64,000 nucleotides of DNA. Source: Amorphophallus konjac. Its lineage: Eukaryota; Streptophyta; Magnoliopsida; Alismatales; Araceae. The DNA lies in assembly GCA_022559845.1 (NCBI GenBank), contig CM040121.1:347112243-347176242 (forward strand), in the 5' to 3' direction. This document shows, one piece after another, positions 1 through 10,530 of this stretch; the first letter of the stretch is position 1, and each line of letters starts with the position of its first letter. The notes under the pieces were generated by a model, which was not told where the DNA came from, made no database searches, and worked only from the letters and a program-made list of their open reading frames with translations. Position numbers and translations under genes: made by a program.

Positions 1-62
1 TAAGGGTGGGGTTAATTTGTTTGTCTTGGGAATGGGGGGGGGGTTGTGTTGGGGAAGGGAAT

Positions 63-104
63 GGGTGCTTGGGAAAGTGGGAAGGGTGCTTGGGAAAGTG
101 GGAG
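63..104 (+). repeat. Two tandem copies of a 21-bp G-rich unit
   Basis: The 21-bp unit at 63-83 is repeated directly at 84-104 with one change at the last base. It lies inside a G-run-rich tract that could fold into G-quadruplexes. Confidence 0.75.
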
Positions 105-450
105 GGGTAGTTGGGGGTTGGATGGTGAGGAGATGATTGGTGGAGGGGGTCTTGGGAAGGGGTGGAGTATTGATGAGGGTTGTGGGGAATGGGAAGAGGC
201 TTAAATGGGGTAGGTGGGGAGTGGAGGTGGTTGGGAAGGGAGGAGAGAGAATAAAATTTGAATTTGGGTGTTGAGGAGAGAGAAAATGGAGTGAAAAAGA
301 GAGATTAAGAGAGGGAAGGGTGGGGAATCTCTCCCCTAGGGTTTCTCACCCAAAAAATGGAATCTCTCCACTAGATAAGAAGTGTAAACTCTCAAAATGG
401 CAAGTTTTTCATTCATTGATTCATTAAGTTGAAATGGGGGGAATGGGGTC

Positions 451-461
451 CTATATATAGG
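451..461 (-). promoter_or_regulatory. TATA-like palindrome CTATATATAGG
   Basis: Read on the minus strand this is a CCTATATATAG core promoter motif followed by an AT- and pyrimidine-containing leader-like stretch toward base 300. The motif is nearly palindromic, so orientation rests only on what follows. It may be a leftover LTR promoter; no transcript evidence can be seen. Confidence 0.35.
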
Positions 462-699
462 CAACCCACATTTTATAATAAGTCCCTGACAAAAGACTCA
501 ATGACAAATAACCGAGGGGGTAGGGGGTGCACTTGGGCCAAACCCAATGAATTGGGCCCAATAACTAACTAAACAACATAATGACTCTCAAACTTAAGGA
601 AATAAGCACAAGACCTAGGAACATGACTCAAATAAAAGGGAAAATACATTAAATGACTCAAATAAAAATTACATAGGACTCAAAATTAAATGACTAGAA

Positions 700-1271
700 C
701 ATTCCGGATGCAACCGGGGCGAGGAGACGAGCTGTGAACGTGGGCATGGGAGGTGATGTCCCCATCAGTGGAAATATTATCCTTGCTTTCTCTCACTACT
801 ACGGGAAGTCTAACAGCATTATAGTAGAAGCTAGAGCTCTTCTTGACGGGTTTAAATATCTTTACACTGTTGCTCATAATTCGCCTGCATATATTGAATG
901 TGACTCGAAAACTCTTGTCCAGACCATCAAGGGACAAGTCAGCTGCCCTTGGTCTATCCTCAAGTATGTTAGAGATATTTGGAAACTTATCTCTTCATCG
1001 GACATCATTTCCCACACATATAGAGAAGGCAATACAGTGGCAGATCGATTCTTTGGCAACTTTAGCATCCTCTTTGCAATGTAACAATTTTTATTCACCT
1101 CATGAGCTTCCCTCTTTTATAAAGGGAGCTGCTCGCCTTGACAAGCTAGGCATGCCTAGCATCCGCTTGATGTAATTGTGCCTTCACTATTCCAATTAAC
1201 CCCCTGGTGATAGATTGGTGGACCTCCCCACCACTATCCCTAGGCAAGGTTTTTGATAAAAAAAAAAAAAA
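700..1271 (+). mobile_element. 5'-truncated LINE (plant L1 type) with poly-A tail
   Basis: The fragment holds the C-terminal RNase H domain of a LINE ORF2, a 3' UTR of about 80 bp and a run of 14 A at 1258-1271. The order coding end, short UTR, poly-A is typical of plant L1-like non-LTR elements. The 5' end, placed at about 700, is uncertain: an in-frame stop lies near 690 and the upstream DNA is not LINE-like. No target-site duplication is found, because the sequence after the poly-A (TTGCCAAAGG...) is not repeated upstream. A rearrangement or deletion therefore followed insertion. Confidence 0.75.
704..1175 (+). pseudogene. LINE ORF2 C-terminus, RNase H-like domain (broken)
   Basis: This is the RNase H domain found at the end of plant LINE ORF2 proteins, which removes RNA from RNA-DNA hybrids during target-primed reverse transcription. 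Recognisable parts in order are a FSHYYG segment, a catalytic-glutamate motif (VEARALLDGF), a catalytic-aspartate motif (IECDSKTLV) and the last aspartate in REGNTVAD. A one-base frameshift near 1045 moves the ending (DSLATLASSL...) into the third frame, which runs to the stop at 1173-1175. The first catalytic aspartate is not visible. There is no endonuclease or reverse transcriptase in the window, so this is a dead 3' fragment. Confidence 0.75.
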
Positions 1272-3179
1272 TTGCCAAAGGATGATTCAAGATGATAAGG
1301 TAAAGGGACAAGATCGTACAGGAATGAAATAGCATGCATTAACAGAGATTTAGTTTCACCATTAACCACTAATTATGTGGGTTTCTATTTAACCATTGTA
1401 TGAAGATGATAAATGGCATGTTTTTACACTACGTTTGCATGTAGGGACCAATGTTAATTGAAATCAAAGGGGTACATGAATAGGTTACTGGTTCTTCAAG
1501 AATATACTTTTCAATTGGTCTAAGTTAAATGGGTCGATATCCTCGGGTCGAAGAAAGAAAAAAAACTGGGTTTCTGGTACACGGGTCGACCCCTAGGGTC
1601 GACCCCTGTAAAAATGGGGTCTGCCAGTGAGATGGGTCGACCCCCACAATTTCTGCAGAATGGGTCGACCCCAGGGGTCGACCCTAGGGGTCGACCCCCC
1701 TTGCAGGGGCTGGATGGGTCGACCCCTGGGGTCGACCCTCGGGCCTGCCAGAGCTCCCAGAAAATGGGTCGACCCCAGGGGTCGACCCCTGCAAGAACAA
1801 ACACGGCTATAACCTTCGGAAAATATATAAACTCACCCAATTGAGATCCAATTGAGTTGGGATCTTAACCACATGATCTAGGGTTATTAATATACATACT
1901 AGGGTCATAAAACAAGCGATTTGAAACACTAATTTCAACAGAAATCAATTAAATCTTAACCTATTCTATGATGAACACATAAAAACCTAATTCTTGACAT
2001 GCTTCTACTAAATCATGAAATTCTCTCATTATACATAACAAAATTTGGGGCTTCTTATGTCAAAAGAAATCTAACTTGATGCTGAATCCAACCATATATG
2101 ATAAGCTATATGTAGATAAAGTTATCTAACTCAAAATCAGCCCGCAATCAAGCTCTAACTCAAAGGGTCACAATATAAATCAAGTTCTAGACATGCTCTC
2201 ACTAAAAATCGAAATTTCTCCAAGCATGCTCAATGAAAATTGGGACTTTCTACGTTAAATGAAAGCTAACAACATGTTGATTACATCATATAAGTTAATT
2301 AGAGTTTGGCTTGTTAAACCTACCCCAATCGAAGAGAGAACTTAAAACCCTAGAATGAAGAACGAACTGGATAACCCTTCACAAAACCCACGATAGCTCT
2401 CTAGATACCTAATGAAAATTAGGGCTTTCAGTCCCACTGGATAGATCTCGTCGAGAGGAACAAAATCATATATTCATGATCGAATTTTGGTTGAGAATTC
2501 CTACCTCAATTGAAGAAACAAAGAAGGAAGAAGGAAGCCGACGGCCTGCCGATACACCCCCACAAATCGAGCAAGATCTTCCTAGATATGAAACTTCAGC
2601 GAACCCCACAGCCACCAAAAGAAACTAGACTCGAAGAGCTTTCTATCTATAGCTCACACAGCTTCTGGAGAGTTCTGAGCTGTGAGAAATCAACGGAACA
2701 AGAGACGTGTTAAAAACGGCGCCGAAATGGTTGACTCAACCAAACTCGGCCGGCTGCGCCTCCTAGGGTTAGGGTTGTGTCGAATTGATTGAGGGCTATT
2801 AATCCTTAGCTCATGGCCATTCATTTGCCTCTGATTTGAGCTAATTTGGTTGAGTATTAAGCCCGAATTTAGCGTTTTAAACTAAGGTTAGGTAAGGGTT
2901 AAAAAGTGTGCACTTTTGGGCTTAATCTCCAATTAGATCTAACCACAGATTTTTAATGGCTTAATGCCAGAAGACAAAGTTGTTGTCTACATCGACCTTA
3001 ACCTATTTACTATTTTTATGGATTTTTATAAGGTAGTCAGATTTTCACTTATACTATTTCTAACGAATTAAATATTAATAAATCCAAAATTCAATTATTA
3101 ATTCAATAAGAATTCAATTCTTAATTAATAAAAGTTTAATAAATATATTGGGCTCAATTAAATAATTCGGGGTCTTACA
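1272..3179 (-). repeat. Element B 3' LTR, truncated
   Basis: It matches 9102-11067 closely with scattered substitutions and indels. It ends on the plus strand with ...GGGGTCTTACA, which is the start TGTAAGACCCC when read on the minus strand. The TATA box seen in the 5' LTR (CTATATATAG) is changed here to CTATCTATAG near 2645. It contains a GTCGAC palindrome array at 1585-1786 whose unit arrangement differs from the 5' LTR. The distal part matching 7985-9101 is absent. Confidence 0.9.
1585..1786. repeat. GTCGAC palindrome array in the 3' LTR of B
   Basis: Ten GTCGAC boxes lie within 202 bp, at 1585, 1598, 1636, 1664, 1677, 1690, 1718, 1731, 1768 and 1781. Neighbours that form a pair are always 13 bp apart, giving 19-bp palindromes of the form GTCGACCCNNNGGGTCGAC, mostly with extra G and C at the edges. 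Open frames across this stretch give repetitive VDPRGRP-like peptides in several frames and are an artefact of the repeat. Confidence 0.9.
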
Positions 3180-3216
3180 CCCTCCCCTACTTAAAGGAAT
3201 TTGGTCCTCCAAATTC
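3180..3216 (-). promoter_or_regulatory. Element B polypurine tract and adjacent hairpin
   Basis: On the minus strand the tract reads TAGGGGAGGG directly before the LTR start TGTAAGACC, as expected for plus-strand priming. Just upstream, at 3197-3216, lies the inverted repeat GAATTTGG/CCAAATTC with a short loop. The same hairpin occurs in A and D, and a base-swapped form occurs in C, E and F. Confidence 0.85.
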
Positions 3217-3255
3217 GCTGCACTAAAACTGAGAGTAGGGAATGAGATTGCTCAC

Positions 3256-5004
3256 CTAGAATAGGTCGGGATACCGCTTCCGCATAGTCTCTTCAGACTC
3301 CCATGTAGCTTCTTCGGTCCCACGTCGACTCCACTGAATCTTGACCATCGGTATCGAACGATTCCGGAGTTGCTGTTGCTTCCGGTCCAGAATCTCGACA
3401 GGTATTTCCTCATAGGTCAAATCTTCCTTCAGTTCAAAATCCACTTGCTGAATGATATGAGTGGGGTCGTACACATATTTCCGTAACATAGACACGTGAA
3501 AAATATTGTGTACGCTAGACAAATGCGGTGGTAAAGCCAGTCTGTATGCCACCTCTCCCACTCTATCTAGAATCTCGAATGGACCAATGTATCTCGGACT
3601 CAGCTTGCCATGAATGCCAAATCTTCGGATCCCTCTCGAAGGAGAGACCTTCAAGAACACATGCTCGCCAACCTGAAATTCCAATGCTCTTCTCCTATTG
3701 TCGGCATAACTCTTCTGTCTGGATTGGGCTACTTGTAACCGATCTCGGATAATATGGATGTTCTGTGAAGATTCTGAGACAAGATGCGGTCCAAGCCACT
3801 GTTTCTCACCTACCTCGTCCCAACACAACGGGGAACGACAACTCCTACCATACAATGCTTCGAAAGGAGCCATCTGTATACTGGATTGGTAACTGTTGTT
3901 GTAGGTGAATTCAATTAATGCCAAATGCTCACTCCAATTACCACCGAAATCAATCATGCAAGCTCGCAGCATATCTTCCACTATCTGGTTGGTTCTTTCA
4001 ATCTGTCCATCTGTCTGCGGATGAAAAGCAGTACTGAAATTCAGACGAGTACCAAGAGACTCTTGCAGTCCCTTCCAGAAATGTGAAGTAAATCTGGGGT
4101 CTTGGTCAGACACAATGCTGACTGGAATACCATGGAGTCTCACCACTTCCTTCAAATACAAAGCAGCTAATACATCAATCATCCACTTGGACTTAATTGG
4201 TAAGAAATGAGCTGACTTTGTCAATCGGTCGACAATCACCCATATCGCATCAAATCCACCACGAGTCTTAGGTAGACCCATAATGAAATCCATGCCAATG
4301 CTCTCCCACTTCCATTGGGGTATGTCGAGTGGTTTCAGTTTCCCTGCCGGTCTGAAATGTTCGGCCTTAACTTGTTGACATACCAAGCATCTACTCACAA
4401 AATCTGCAACTCCTCTTTTCATATTCGGCCACCAAAAGGATCTTTTCAAATCTCGGTACATCTTAGTGCCGCCAGGATGAATAGTATATCTGGATCTATG
4501 AGCTTCCTCCAGAATCTTGTTCTTTATTGAGGCTTCGTCAGGTACACAAGTTCTGCCCTTGAATAATAATCTACCATCATCGGCCAACATGAAGTCAGGT
4601 CTGCTGCTCAAGCTTCCCTTGATCTCTACCAACTCGGGATCATTATCTTGCAAGGACTTGATTTCCATCAACAATTCGGGCTTAAGTTGGATCTGAGCAA
4701 TCATAACTCGATCATTGTCAATATTAAGATCCAGGCTGGATAATTGTTCTAGTAATCTCCATTCTTGTAACATGAGACTCGACAGTCTAGCTACTGGCTT
4801 CCGGCTTAATGCATCTGCCACAACATTACCCTTCCCAGGATGATACTCAATCGAGAAGTCGAAGTCTTTCAAATACTCCAACCATCTGTGCTGCCGCATA
4901 TTGAGTTCCTTCTGAGAAAATAAATATTTCAGACTCTTATGATCTGAAAACACCGTGAAGGTTTTTCCATACAAGTAGTGCCTCCAAATCTTCAAAGCAA
5001 ACAC
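3256..5004 (-). CDS. Element B RNase H end, integrase and chromodomain-like tail
   Basis: This 582-residue open segment is the last uninterrupted part of the B polyprotein. It begins inside RNase H (SDHKSL near residue 20). The integrase zinc-binding region has His169, His176, Cys206 and Cys209. The catalytic triad is Asp239 (MDFIMGLP), Asp300 (VSDQDPRF) and Glu336, with 35 residues between the last two, the classic D,D-35-E spacing. A GPY/F-type segment (RYIGPFEIL) lies near 471. The end ([14 protein letters not shown]...VKIQW...EEATWE) is the chromodomain-like tail of Tekay chromoviruses. The enzyme would insert element cDNA into chromatin. The apparent start is not a real one: the frame opens after the stop at 5059. 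Confidence 0.9.
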   Translation of the reverse strand: MFALKIWRHYLYGKTFTVFSDHKSLKYLFSQKELNMRQHRWLEYLKDFDFSIEYHPGKGNVVADALSRKPVARLSSLMLQEWRLLEQLSSLDLNIDNDRVMIAQIQLKPELLMEIKSLQDNDPELVEIKGSLSSRPDFMLADDGRLLFKGRTCVPDEASIKNKILEEAHRSRYTIHPGGTKMYRDLKRSFWWPNMKRGVADFVSRCLVCQQVKAEHFRPAGKLKPLDIPQWKWESIGMDFIMGLPKTRGGFDAIWVIVDRLTKSAHFLPIKSKWMIDVLAALYLKEVVRLHGIPVSIVSDQDPRFTSHFWKGLQESLGTRLNFSTAFHPQTDGQIERTNQIVEDMLRACMIDFGGNWSEHLALIEFTYNNSYQSSIQMAPFEALYGRSCRSPLCWDEVGEKQWLGPHLVSESSQNIHIIRDRLQVAQSRQKSYADNRRRALEFQVGEHVFLKVSPSRGIRRFGIHGKLSPRYIGPFEILDRVGEVAYRLALPPHLSSVHNIFHVSMLRKYVYDPTHIIQQVDFELKEDLTYEEIPVEILDRKQQQLRNRSIPMVKIQWSRRGTEEATWESEETMRKRYPDLF

Positions 5005-5058
5005 GACTGCTGCCAGTTCTAAATCATGAACATGATAATTCTCTTCGTGCTTCCTTAA

Positions 5059-5973
5059 CTACCTAGAAGAATAGGCAATCACCTTCCCATGCTGCATGAG
5101 CACACAGCCTAAGCCAATACCTGATGCATCAGTATATACGACAAATCCTCCTTCACCAGAAGGTAAAGCCAATACAGGTGCAGTAGTCAAACACTCCTTC
5201 AAAGTCTGAAAGCTTCGCTGACAATCTCCGGACCAATCAAACTTGTTCTCCTTGCGGGTTAATCTTGTCATAGGTACCGCAATCTTAGAGAAATCCTAGA
5301 TAAATCTTCGATAATAGCATGCCAGGCCTAGAAAACTTCTAACTTCTGTCACACTGGTAGGCTGTTCCCAATTCTTCACTGCCTCAACCTTCGAAGGATC
5401 AACAGAAATACCGTCCTTCGTAATGATATGTCCGAGAAAGGACACCTCTTGCAGCCAGAATTCACACTTACTGAACTTGGCATAAAGTTGATGATCTCTC
5501 AATAACTGTAATGCCATCCTCAGATGTTCAGCATGCTCCACTTCACTCTTGGAATAGATCAAGATGTCATCAATAAAGACCACGACCCATTGATCAAGAT
5601 AGGGCCGAAATGCATTGTTCATTAACTGCATGAAAGCTGCTGGAGCATTCGTTAGACCAAAAGGCATAACGACAAATTCAAAATGACCATACCTGCTGTG
5701 GAAAGCTGATTTATAGATATCCTCTTCCTTAATCCGTAACTGATGATATCCAGATCGAAGATCGATCTTAGAGAAATATTGAGCTCCAGCTATCTGGTCA
5801 AATAACTCGTCAATCCTTGGCAATGGATATTTGTTCTTGACAGTCTGCTGGTTTATTTGCCGATAATCAATGCACAACCTCATCGAACCATCTTTCTTCC
5901 TGACGAATAATACAGGGGCTCCCCACGGAGAAGTACTAGGACGAATGAAGCCCTTCTCGAGTAATTCCATCAA
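5059..5973 (-). CDS. Element B reverse transcriptase and RNase H start (broken)
   Basis: The 5296-5973 part is reverse transcriptase: it carries the LCIDYRQIN segment, [13 protein letters not shown] with a catalytic aspartate, [12 protein letters not shown] and the active site [14 protein letters not shown] at 5296-5298 separates it from 5059-5271, which holds the connection ([13 protein letters not shown]) and the RNase H start with a YTDASG motif. A further TAG at 5059-5061 precedes the rest of RNase H. Upstream, a TAA at 5977-5979 separates this piece from the protease side. All pieces share one frame. Confidence 0.88.
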
Positions 5974-6156
5974 CTGTTACTTTAACTCTCTCAGTTCCGC
6001 AGGAGACATACGATAAGGAGCCTTAGAAATAGGAGATGTGCCAGGAATAAGATCAATAGAAAAGATAACTTCCCGCTCAGGCGGAAGTCCTGGTAGTTCC
6101 TCTGGAAAGACATCAGGAAAATCTCAGACAACAGGAATGTCCTTGATCTCAATCTA

Positions 6157-7227
6157 CTACTCAGGGGTTGCACAGACGAAGGCTAGAAAAGCCTCACATC
6201 CACGTCTCATCAGCTTATCAGCTCGAAGAGTCGAAATAAGTGACACAGAGTTGTGATGCTTAACACCCACAAAAGAAAGTCTCGGGTGCCTAGTAAAAGA
6301 CACTGAGCTAGAACTGTAGTGAACACTAGCCTCATATCGAGCCAACCAATCTGCTCCTAGGATTACATCATAATCCTTCATGTCCATGCAGACTAAATCT
6401 GCTGGTAAGTTCTGTTCACCAATCATAACCGTACTAGAGGGATAGAAATACTGGATTGCTGATCTAGTACCAATAGGGGTTGATATTTCTAACGGAGAAT
6501 TCATCAAAACAGGTTCCACAGCTAAAGACTTAGCAAATCTCTGAGAAATAAAGGAATGTGTTGCACCAATATCGAAAAGAGCAAATGCTGGCTTGTCGAG
6601 TATAATAAGTGTACCTTCGACAAGTGCACCATCCTCGGTTATTCCCGCTTCCTCAGCATGCAGAGCTTGGAGCTTGCCTTGTGGTTTCTTGAAGACTTGC
6701 GATTTTGCCGGGGTAGCTTGCTCAGACATACGAGGGCAATCAGAGATACGGTGCTCCTTGCTTCCACATCGTAGGCATGCGCCTAGCTTGCGCCAGCAAT
6801 CCTCCACCCTGTGGCCAGGATTATTACAAAACTTGCAAACGCCCATGTATGGAATAATAGGGCCAGGCTTCTTATCTTCATGCTTTGGCATCTTTCCCTT
6901 CCATGATCCTGCTCCGGTCCACGAACTCGACCCACTCGCGGGCCTCTTCTTGATATACCCGGGTTTGACACTCCCGGAACTCGTAGGTCGTTCCTTCTTC
7001 ATACCTGTGCCACGGATCCTCTCCGTCATCTCAAGAGTATCCTCCAAAACTTGTGCTTTCCTTACCATCTCAAAATAAGTGGAAATCTCCAACGGTGCCA
7101 GTTGATTAATATAATGTAGCTTCAGACCATTGAGAAAACGCTTCGCCTTCATTTTCTCGGTGGAAATAAGATGTGTAGCATAACGAGAAAGCCGTGCAAA
7201 TTGAGCCTCATACTCTACCACGGACAA
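6157..7227 (-). CDS. Element B gag C-terminus, zinc knuckle and protease
   Basis: This 356-residue segment begins within gag (VEYEAQFARLSRYATHL, typical of retrotransposon gag). It has a basic linker, a first knuckle CKFCNNPGHRVEDC, a second cysteine motif CLRCGSKEHRISDC and the protease. The protease motif is changed to [11 protein letters not shown], where relatives have [11 protein letters not shown], so the active-site threonine is lost. The VILGADWL motif follows. Two adjacent TAG codons close it at 6154-6159. Confidence 0.87.
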   Translation of the reverse strand: MSVVEYEAQFARLSRYATHLISTEKMKAKRFLNGLKLHYINQLAPLEISTYFEMVRKAQVLEDTLEMTERIRGTGMKKERPTSSGSVKPGYIKKRPASGSSSWTGAGSWKGKMPKHEDKKPGPIIPYMGVCKFCNNPGHRVEDCWRKLGACLRCGSKEHRISDCPRMSEQATPAKSQVFKKPQGKLQALHAEEAGITEDGALVEGTLIILDKPAFALFDIGATHSFISQRFAKSLAVEPVLMNSPLEISTPIGTRSAIQYFYPSSTVMIGEQNLPADLVCMDMKDYDVILGADWLARYEASVHYSSSSVSFTRHPRLSFVGVKHHNSVSLISTLRADKLMRRGCEAFLAFVCATPE

Positions 7228-7233
7228 CCCTCG

Positions 7234-7650
7234 CTATTTCAGGGCCGCGAACTCCGTCACTTTCTTCTCTTGCACTTTATCAGAAAAATACTTGTTGTTA
7301 AAGAATTCCTCGAACTCTTCCCACGTAACCTGCCAGTCACCGAGAGTCGCCTTGATAGAATCCCACCAAGTACGTGCATCACGTTCCAGTTGAAATGTGG
7401 ACAAAAGGACACGCTCCTGGTTGGTGTATTGCATAACTTCAAAGATTCTCCCCATCTCATCTAGCCAGTGCTCGACTTGGTCGGGGTCGGTCGAACCAGC
7501 GAATCTAGGCGGATTCATCCCGCGAAAATTCTGGTATAAATCACCGGTGCCATGCTGTGCTGCTCCTGCCTGAGCTACCTGTTAAAGGGCCTGAGTAAGG
7601 CCTTGAACAGTGCGCTGCAGGTTCCTCCATTCAGCGCGATCAGCTGCCAT
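7234..7650 (-). CDS. Element B gag N-terminus
   Basis: It starts at the ATG at 7650 with a MAADRAEWRNLQ-like beginning that matches the gag starts of D and A. A TAA at 7582-7584 breaks it early. The rest reads MNPPRFAGSTDPDQ..., then QLERDARTWWDS and VTWEEFEEFFNNKYF, the usual plant retrotransposon gag core. It ends at the TAG at 7234-7236, at exactly the same alignment position as a TAG in D (52660-52662). Confidence 0.85.
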
Positions 7651-7966
7651 CTACACGAGAAATAGATTACTTAGGTTTAATCAAGATAATAATTACGCGA
7701 TTAAGAAACGAACTTAACCCAAGTTTCTACCCATTCTCACCAGGTCAGGTCCTAGACTTTTACAAGGTTAGGGATCTAATGCACCTAGACACAACCAAAA
7801 ACTCGGTACCTGGCAGAGATAATTGATCCGAAGACCACTCGCACAAGTATGCGACCTTCCCGATAGGCGTAGCCTAACGTTCGGACAGCACCTTTTGATA
7901 TACCGGTTATTGGGATGCAATGCGAGAAAACCTAAACTTAGGAAACCTAGGAATGTGAAACCTAGG
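7651..7966 (-). other. Element B leader between PBS and gag
   Basis: This is the untranslated leader of element B on the minus strand. It has no coding content. It matches the leader of D (52034-52245) in parts, including repeated CCTAGG-like words. Confidence 0.7.
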
Positions 7967-7978
7967 GCTCTGATACTA
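7967..7978 (-). promoter_or_regulatory. Element B primer binding site
   Basis: On the minus strand it reads TAGTATCAGAGC, one base from the TGGTATCAGAGC complementary to initiator tRNA-Met. It lies six bases from the 5' LTR edge at 7985. Confidence 0.88.
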
Positions 7979-9446
7979 ACTAAATGGTCACGCCCCAACG
8001 CGGAATATCGGGGCGTACAGTCGGGAACGAGCTGACAAGAGAGAGATCTATCTAAAATAATACACAATGCTACAAGATGGAAATACTAAATGATCATTAA
8101 GCAACCACAACTGATACAATAACCTCAAATTCAACTTAATACAATTGGAATTACAACCACTAAAACTCAATAACATAACTGAAACTAAATGCTCTCCAAA
8201 ACACAACTAAAAGTAAGATAACACACTGCTAACACACTAGAACTGACACACTCATGACATCACTCCTGCCCTTCCCCGTCGGTAAGCGCGTCACCTGAAA
8301 AGCCTGGAAAGGGGGGGAAAAGACAACTATGAGCTGACGCTCAGTAGGAAATAACAGGCAATTTATGTGATTAACAAGTTAATTACATTTTCATATGCAA
8401 TACTAAGAAAGAAATAAATGACGATAACGATATAATGAAACAACGTAATAACAAGATCTTGCAAGGTCAAGAAATATGTGATGTCAAGAATTAACAAGAT
8501 AACAAGTACAAGAATTTACAACAGGAGATATAACAAGAGACAGTAGTAAAGAATTGGCCACAAATAAGTAATATCAATTCATTCGCGATCAAGTAACAAG
8601 TAACAAGTAACAAGAGATGTTTGTCATAGACGCAACAAGCAAGCAAGTATTTCGGTGTAATACCCCACCATGTCATTAGCATCCCATGGGCTCAGTAATT
8701 TTTCGGGCGCTCTCCCCAGGACCAGACCGGGCCCTTATGATGCTATGGTATTTATTTTTATGGGCCCAAAGTCCCACACGTCCAGACATTCAGTCAATTT
8801 TAATGGCCAATTAATTAGAGGAAAATCTGTCAAGAGTATGAGTTTTTAAGGACTAACATGTCCTTGGATTCCAGACAAAAACTCGGTTGACACGGTCACC
8901 TCGGTGCCGCTTTACAAGAACTGGACCAAAACTCGGTCCACGGGGTCAAGAAAGAACGGCTGACAGTATACTGTTCAAGTGTGTAAGTAATCCATTCTAC
9001 TGGAGTAATAGGGACTAAAACAGCAACTTAACAATCAATTTAATCCTAATTACCAAGTTAATATATCAAGGATTATCCATTATCATTTGCATTAAACCAA
9101 TTTGCCAAAGGATGATTCAAGATGATAAGGTAAAGGAACAAGCTCGTACAGGAATGAAATAGTATGCATTAACAGAGATTTAGTTTCACCATTAACCACT
9201 AATTATGTGGGTTTCTATTTAACCATTGTATGAAGATGATAAATGGCATGTTTTTACACTACGTTTGCATGTAGGGACCAATGTTAATTGAAATCAAAGG
9301 GGTACATGAATAGGTTACTGGTTCTTCAAGAATATACTTTTCAATTGGTCTAAGTTAAATGGGTCGATCCCCTAATGATCCAGATCGATCCTCGGGTCGA
9401 AGAAAGACAAAAAACTAGGTTTCTGGTACACGGGTCGAACCCTGGG

Positions 9447-9674
9447 GTCGACCCTTGTAAAAATGGGGTCTGCCAGTGAGATGGGTCGACCCCTGGGGTC
9501 GACCCCCACAATTTCTGCAGAATGGGTCGACCCCAGGGGTCGACCTCCCACACTCTGGCTATATGGGTCGACCCCATGGGTTGACCCCTTGCAGGGGCTG
9601 GATGGGTCGACCCCTGGGGTCGACCCTCGGGCCTGCCAGAGCTCCCAGAAAACGGGTCGACCCCAGGGGTCGAC
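9447..9674. repeat. GTCGAC palindrome array in the 5' LTR of B
   Basis: GTCGAC boxes start at 9447, 9485, 9498, 9526, 9539, 9567, 9606, 9619, 9656 and 9669, again with 13-bp pairs. Former boxes near 9434 (GTCGAA) and 9580 (TTGAC) have mutated. Unit order differs from 1585-1786: this copy has an extra pair partner at 9498 and an extra block around 9545-9585, and lacks the third box of the triple at 1664-1690. Confidence 0.9.
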
Positions 9675-10530
9675 CCCTGCAAGAACAAACACGGCTGTAA
9701 CCTCCGGAAAACATATAAACTCACCCAATTGAGATCCAATTGAGTTGGGATCTTAACCACATGATCTAGGGTTATTAATATACATACTAGGGTCATAAAA
9801 CAAGCAATTTGAAACACTAATTTTAACAGAAATCAATTAAATCTTAACCTATTCTATGATGAACACATAAAAACCTAATTCTTGACATGCTTCTACTAAA
9901 TCATGAAATTCTCTCAATATACATAACAAAATTTGGGGCTTCTTATGTCAAAAGAAATCTAACTTGATGATGAATCCAACCATATATGATAAGCTATATG
10001 TGGATCAAGTTATCTAACTCAAAATCAGCCCGCAATCAAGCTCTAACTCAAAGGGTCACAATATAAATCAAGTTCTAGACATGCTCTCACTAAAAATCAA
10101 AATTTCTCCAAGCATGCTCAATGAAAATTGGGGCTTTCTTCGTTAAATGAAAGCTAACAACATACTGATTACATCATATAAGTTAATTAGAGTTTGGCTT
10201 GTTAAACCTACCTCAATCGAAGAGAGAACTTAAAACCCTAGAATGAAGAACGAACTGGATCACCCTTCACAAAACCCACGATAGCTCTCTAGATACCTGA
10301 TAAAAATTGGGGCTTTCAGTCCCACTGGATAGATCTCGTCGAGAGGAACAAAATCATATATTCATGATCAAATTTTGGTTTAGAATTCCTACCTCAATTG
10401 AAGAAACAAAGAAGGAAGAAGGAAGCCGATGGCCTGCCGACACACCTCCACAAATCGAGCAAGATCTTCCTAGATATGAAACTTCAGCGAACCCCACAGC
10501 CACCAAAAGAAATTAGACTCGAAGAGCTTT

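Larger units (their letters stand above)
1..690. other. Non-coding G-rich to AT-rich flank
   Basis: I see no gene here. Bases 1-330 are very G-rich with many runs of three or more G, including ten G at about 36-46. Bases 330-690 turn AT-rich, and a minus-strand TATA-like site lies at 451-461. The minus-strand reading (TATA box, then a short leader-like stretch and a pyrimidine-rich tract) resembles an LTR or gene promoter, but no LTR end, PBS or coding sequence confirms it. It does not match the missing part of the element B LTR (7985-9101), which would be expected here if the LINE had simply inserted into that LTR. Confidence 0.6.
3256..7650 (-). pseudogene. Element B gag-pol polyprotein (eight stops, no frameshift)
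   Basis: A single minus-strand frame of about 1465 codons starts at the ATG at 7650-7648, just downstream of the PBS, and ends at 3256. Domain order is gag, CCHC knuckle, aspartic protease, reverse transcriptase, RNase H, integrase and chromodomain-like tail. Stops lie at 7582-7584 (TAA), 7234-7236 (TAG), 6157-6159 (TAG), 6154-6156 (TAG), 6124-6126 (TGA), 5977-5979 (TAA), 5296-5298 (TAG) and 5059-5061 (TAG). At seven of them the intact relative in D has Gln or Arg (CAA, CAG, CGA); D also has TAG at the 7234 site. All eight thus fit C-to-T changes. The frame is otherwise unbroken, so the element decayed by point mutation. Confidence 0.9.

Noticed and set aside
734..1084. Possible host RNase H gene
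   Set aside because: The frameshift, the 3' UTR type and the poly-A run show a truncated LINE end.
1520..1844. Open frames in several frames on both strands with repeated VDPRGRP/GSTPGVDP-like peptides, also at 9350-9817
   Set aside because: They follow from the GTCGAC palindrome array, which reads open in many frames; no domain, no start context, and they differ between the two LTRs.
2510..2713. 67-codon plus-strand frame, also present at 10398-10601
   Set aside because: It lies antisense in the LTR of B near the TATA box and is present in both LTRs only because LTRs are copies.
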